Shown here one piece after another: positions 7,352-8,973 of a DNA stretch of 8,973 bases. Below the pieces are notes generated by a model. That model worked only from the letters and a program-made list of their open reading frames with translations, was not told the DNA's origin and made no database searches. The stretch comes from Pseudomonadota bacterium (GTDB lineage: Bacteria; Desulfobacterota; Desulfobulbia; Desulfobulbales; JAGXFP01), in the NCBI GenBank assembly GCA_030673265.1, contig DAOVJK010000111.1:1-8973 (forward strand), read 5' to 3'. Both the position numbers and the translations under genes were made by a program. Position 1 is the first letter of the stretch, and every line of letters begins with the position of its first letter.

Positions 7352-7411
7352 GGTTGCTCTCCAACTAGAAGTTTATCTTCAATCTACCGAGCTACACTGG
7401 GGCCTAATTTC

Positions 7412-7441
7412 ATTATGGAAACAACAACAAATGGATGTCAA
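7412..7441 (-). promoter_or_regulatory. Strong sigma70-type promoter of the 120-residue gene
   Basis: On the minus strand, TTGACA (7441-7436), an 18-nt spacer and CATAAT (7417-7412) match the sigma70 consensus at 11 of 12 positions. Transcription would start near 7405, giving a leader of about 54 nt. The -35 box directly touches the T-run of the terminator of the gene upstream. Confidence 0.75.
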
Positions 7442-7443
7442 AC

Positions 7444-7498
7444 AAAAAAACCGCCACGCAAAGCCATCAAGAGATTAGGTTAACGGTGACTTTGCGTG
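7444..7498 (-). terminator. Rho-independent terminator of the Lys-rich exported protein gene
   Basis: On the minus strand CACGCAAAG (7498-7490) pairs with CTTTGCGTG (7463-7455). After one mismatch the pairing continues for about four more pairs inward. It is followed by GCGGTTTTTTT. It starts 24 nt after the stop codon at 7523. Confidence 0.88.
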
Positions 7499-7522
7499 AA
7501 TTTGCATCAGGAATATATCCTG

Positions 7523-7957
7523 TCATGGCTTTTCTTCAAAAAACTCCTTGGTTCCTTTTTTAATATCTTTGCCAAGTTTTTTAAAACCTTTGCCAATATC
7601 CTTGCCGCCCTTTTTGAGTGCTCCGGGAACCTTTTTGGATTCGTGGGCAATCTCTTTGCCGGTTTTCTTCAGGCTCTTGCCGACTTCTTTGGATTCCTTT
7701 TTGGCTTCACCCGGAACCTTTTTGGATGTTTCTTTAATGTCTTTACCGAATCCCTTAAAAAAAGTTCTGAGCTCGCGCCCAATCTCTTTAATGGTGGCAC
7801 CAGCCCCCGTCTTCTTGACGGTCTTCGTGGGAATTTCTTTTACTTCCCTGGTAACTTCAGGGGTTTTCACTTCCTTCTTCTCCCAGAACCAGGCCGAAGC
7901 GGGATCAGCCGCCAGAATGACCAGGAGAACAACCAGCCAAATCGTATTTTTCCTCAT
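7523..7957 (-). CDS. Exported lysine-rich protein with 29-residue repeats
   Basis: No known family recognised. The 144-residue product begins with a clear Sec signal peptide (1-22: basic RK, long Leu/Val/Ile core, cleavage after ASA before WFW). The mature part is very rich in Lys with Gly, Glu and Thr. It contains two tandem imperfect 29-residue repeats (79-107 and 108-136), each beginning KKVPG and sharing the skeleton KK-x2-K-(E/D)-(V/I)-GK-x-(L/F)-KK-x-GK-(E/D)-I. The repeats predict strongly basic amphipathic helices, resembling LEA-like or surface-binding peptides in style only. TIKEIG (55-60) recurs in the fragment at the left edge of the window. A weak GGTGAG precedes the ATG, and an excellent terminator follows. 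A periplasmic or outer-surface polyanion, membrane or stress role is possible but unproven. Long plus-strand frames opposite this gene are shadows of its biased codons. Confidence 0.8.
   Translation of the reverse strand: MRKNTIWLVVLLVILAADPASAWFWEKKEVKTPEVTREVKEIPTKTVKKTGAGATIKEIGRELRTFFKGFGKDIKETSKKVPGEAKKESKEVGKSLKKTGKEIAHESKKVPGALKKGGKDIGKGFKKLGKDIKKGTKEFFEEKP
7550..7723 (-). repeat. Tandem 87-bp in-frame repeat in the Lys-rich gene
   Basis: Two adjacent 87-bp units (7637-7723 and 7550-7636) encode the 29-residue repeats, which are identical at about 15 of 29 residues. A 15-nt plus-strand block, GGAACCTTTTTGGAT, is identical at 7713-7727 and 7626-7640, exactly 87 bp apart. This indicates internal duplication followed by divergence. 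Confidence 0.75.
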
Positions 7958-8118
7958 TACTCACCATCCATCCGTTACAAGTGCATACACGTTCAAGAGC
8001 AACTATCGATTAAGCGGAGCGAAATCTAATCATCCTGGACTCAGCCGATTTCATCTTGGTATTGACCCGGGCTGCCACCTTCATCCGTACCGCGCTGCCA
8101 ACTGAGGTTATCACATTG

Positions 8119-8137
8119 ATAGCCCGCAGGCTATTTT
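8119..8137. other. Small hairpin downstream of the ychJ-like gene
   Basis: ATAGCC (8119-8124) pairs with GGCTAT (8129-8134) around a 4-nt loop, about 40 nt after the ychJ-like stop. The T-run (TTT) follows only on the plus strand, where no gene leads in, so it is at best a weak terminator for the minus-strand gene. Confidence 0.3.
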
Positions 8138-8174
8138 CTACGTACTATAAAGATGCACATAATTCTCAGCCCGG

Positions 8175-8645
8175 TTATCTGCAACACTTCTTATACTTCT
8201 TGCCACTCCCGCATGGACATGGCGAGTTACGACCGATCTTTTCAGAACGAGCCTGGGGCGGTTTAATAATATCGCCATCAACGTAAAACCATTGATCGTC
8301 TTCTTTGATGAAGCTTGCTTTCTCGTGGAGGCCCAGAAGCGCGCCTTGTGACCTGTAGCTGGCCACGAACTCAACAATCCCCGCCTCGTCATCTTCTCCT
8401 CCGGCCTCGGTATCCTTGATTTCCAGACCGCACCATTCAACTGCTTGACCGTCATCAAACTCATCTTCCTCCGGACGAGTAGTTTCATGGCAGGTCTTGA
8501 GAACATAGGGGTAATCCTTAACAACATAGGCAGTATAACGCGATCTCATCAGGGCCTCGGCAGTCGGCGGTGGCTTTGTGCCGGCCAAAATCGGGCCACA
8601 ACATTCATCTAGTTCTTTTTCGGAATTGCAAGGACAAACGGACAT
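8175..8645 (-). CDS. ychJ: YchJ-like SEC-C motif protein
   Basis: A 156-residue protein of the YchJ (UPF0225) family, close in size to E. coli YchJ. An N-terminal cysteine cluster CPC...ECCGP (C4, C6, C15, C16) and a C-terminal SEC-C motif [16 protein letters not shown] (C143, C145, C154, C155) flank a central domain with the family-typical [10 protein letters not shown] stretch and FVASYR. SEC-C is the zinc-binding motif also found at the SecA C-terminus, where it contacts SecB and ribosomes; in YchJ the role is unknown. The two clusters predict two metal sites, probably zinc, in a cytoplasmic protein. An AAGAGGT ribosome site lies about 8 nt before the ATG. A promoter-like pair (8663-8691) and a perfect palindrome (8698-8718) sit upstream, so it may be separately regulated from the gene to its right. 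Confidence 0.92.
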   Translation of the reverse strand: MSVCPCNSEKELDECCGPILAGTKPPPTAEALMRSRYTAYVVKDYPYVLKTCHETTRPEEDEFDDGQAVEWCGLEIKDTEAGGEDDEAGIVEFVASYRSQGALLGLHEKASFIKEDDQWFYVDGDIIKPPQARSEKIGRNSPCPCGSGKKYKKCCR

Positions 8646-8662
8646 ATCAGAAACCTCTTAGA

Positions 8663-8691
8663 ATTAGTATTTGATGATTTAAAGATATCAA
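8663..8691 (-). promoter_or_regulatory. Possible promoter of the ychJ-like gene
   Basis: On the minus strand TTGATA (8691-8686) is followed after 17 nt by ACTAAT (8668-8663), or after 16 nt by TACTAA. The -35 is good and the -10 moderate. The start site would be near 8656, about 11 nt before the gene. Confidence 0.4.
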
Positions 8692-8697
8692 CCAATG

Positions 8698-8718
8698 TGA
8701 TCAGGGTTTCCCTGATCA
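8698..8718. repeat. Perfect palindrome TGATCAGGG-TTT-CCCTGATCA
   Basis: Nine-base arms with a 3-nt spacer lie 6 bp upstream of the putative ychJ-like -35 box, centred near -51 of the inferred start site. No T-run follows on either strand, so an intrinsic terminator is unlikely. It could be a protein-binding operator or an RNA-stabilising hairpin at the end of the upstream transcript. Confidence 0.6.
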
Positions 8719-8741
8719 GCGATACATAAAATGTGCTAGAC

Positions 8742-8782
8742 AAATAATATGCGGCGCTTCACCACTCCTACCCATATTATTT
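8742..8782. repeat. AT-rich inverted repeat spanning the stop of the right-edge gene
   Basis: AAATAATATG (8742-8751) is the exact reverse complement of CATATTATTT (8773-8782), with a 21-nt loop. It overlaps the last codon and stop of the membrane-protein gene. The stem is weak and no long T-run follows, so it is a possible but not typical 3' end structure. Confidence 0.45.
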
Positions 8783-8973
8783 TTCTGGTTCAAGTGCTGT
8801 TGTCCCCTGGCCTTCTTTGACCAGTTGCCAATTAAATTTAAACAGATAAGTTCTGGCCAGATACACTCCGCCTGCGGCCAATGCCGCCACAGCGCCAACA
8901 ACCGCCATAATCATATAGAAGCGGTCGACACTGTATTCATCGGTAATATGGCCGCCGGTGTAAGTGGCTATCG
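8777..8973 (-). CDS. C-terminal fragment of a membrane protein (possibly MFS-type transporter)
   Basis: A minus-strand frame runs in from the right edge and ends at TAA (8779-8777), giving the last 64 residues of a protein. The fragment has TGGHITDEYSVDRFY followed by one clear membrane helix (about residues 19-39 of the fragment, MIMAVVGAVAALAAGGVYLA). A short hydrophilic tail ends in LEPEK. A G-G-x-x-[ST]-D loop before a final helix resembles the end of major-facilitator or peptide-type transporters, but this is too little to assign. It lies in the same direction as the ychJ-like gene, 131 bp upstream of it. Confidence 0.6.
   Translation of the reverse strand, partial: IATYTGGHITDEYSVDRFYMIMAVVGAVAALAAGGVYLARTYLFKFNWQLVKEGQGTTALEPEK

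Noticed and set aside
7496..8105. Two long plus-strand open frames opposite the Lys-rich gene
   Set aside because: They are Phe/Leu- and Ser/Leu/Pro-rich shadows of Lys/Gly/Glu codons on the other strand. The minus-strand frame has a signal peptide, in-frame repeats and a terminator.
8716..8901. Minus-strand open frame of 61 codons at the right edge
   Set aside because: The alternative minus-strand frame ending at 8777 is open to the window edge and gives a membrane-helix protein end. The 61-codon frame has an odd composition and runs through the intergenic hairpins.

Overview
The window reads as chromosomal sequence from a Gram-negative bacterium of roughly 50% GC. A periplasm-targeted minimal ATP-dependent DNA ligase, other Sec signal peptides and a CbbQ/CbbO-type pair point to Proteobacteria in the broad sense. 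The style of the TPR-methyltransferase and the low-complexity lysine-rich secreted protein would fit Desulfobacterota (former Deltaproteobacteria), but that placement is an inference with modest confidence. I see no rRNA, tRNA, CRISPR array, insertion sequence or phage gene.

Left part (1-1860). The 3' end of a gene for a small helical lysine/glycine-rich protein is followed by an Hsp20 small heat-shock protein gene (220-660) with a strong intrinsic terminator. Converging on that terminator is a minus-strand gene for a Lig E-type DNA ligase with a signal peptide. A 210-bp divergent intergenic region separates the ligase from the next operon and holds a good sigma70-like promoter.

Centre (1861-6641). 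A two-gene operon encodes a CbbQ/NorQ-type MoxR AAA+ ATPase and a CbbO/NorD-type VWA protein. These pairs act as ATP-driven remodelling chaperones or activases (RuBisCO activase, or nitric-oxide-reductase metal insertion). No RuBisCO or nor gene lies in the window, so the target is unknown. Converging on it is a minus-strand gene for a protein with about eight TPRs fused to a class I SAM-dependent methyltransferase.

Right part (6642-8973), all minus strand. In transcription order from the right edge: the C-terminus of a membrane protein; a YchJ-like protein with two cysteine clusters (SEC-C); an exported lysine-rich protein built from 29-residue repeats; and an unrecognised 120-residue protein with a near-consensus promoter. 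Several hairpins and terminators separate these units, so most look like single-gene transcripts. The lysine-rich protein and the fragment at the left edge share a short motif and may be members of one family.

I do not see convincing evidence for a new multi-gene system. The points most worth a second look are the orphan CbbQ/CbbO pair, the 29-residue-repeat exported protein with its possible relative at the left edge, and a perfect palindrome just upstream of the ychJ-like promoter.
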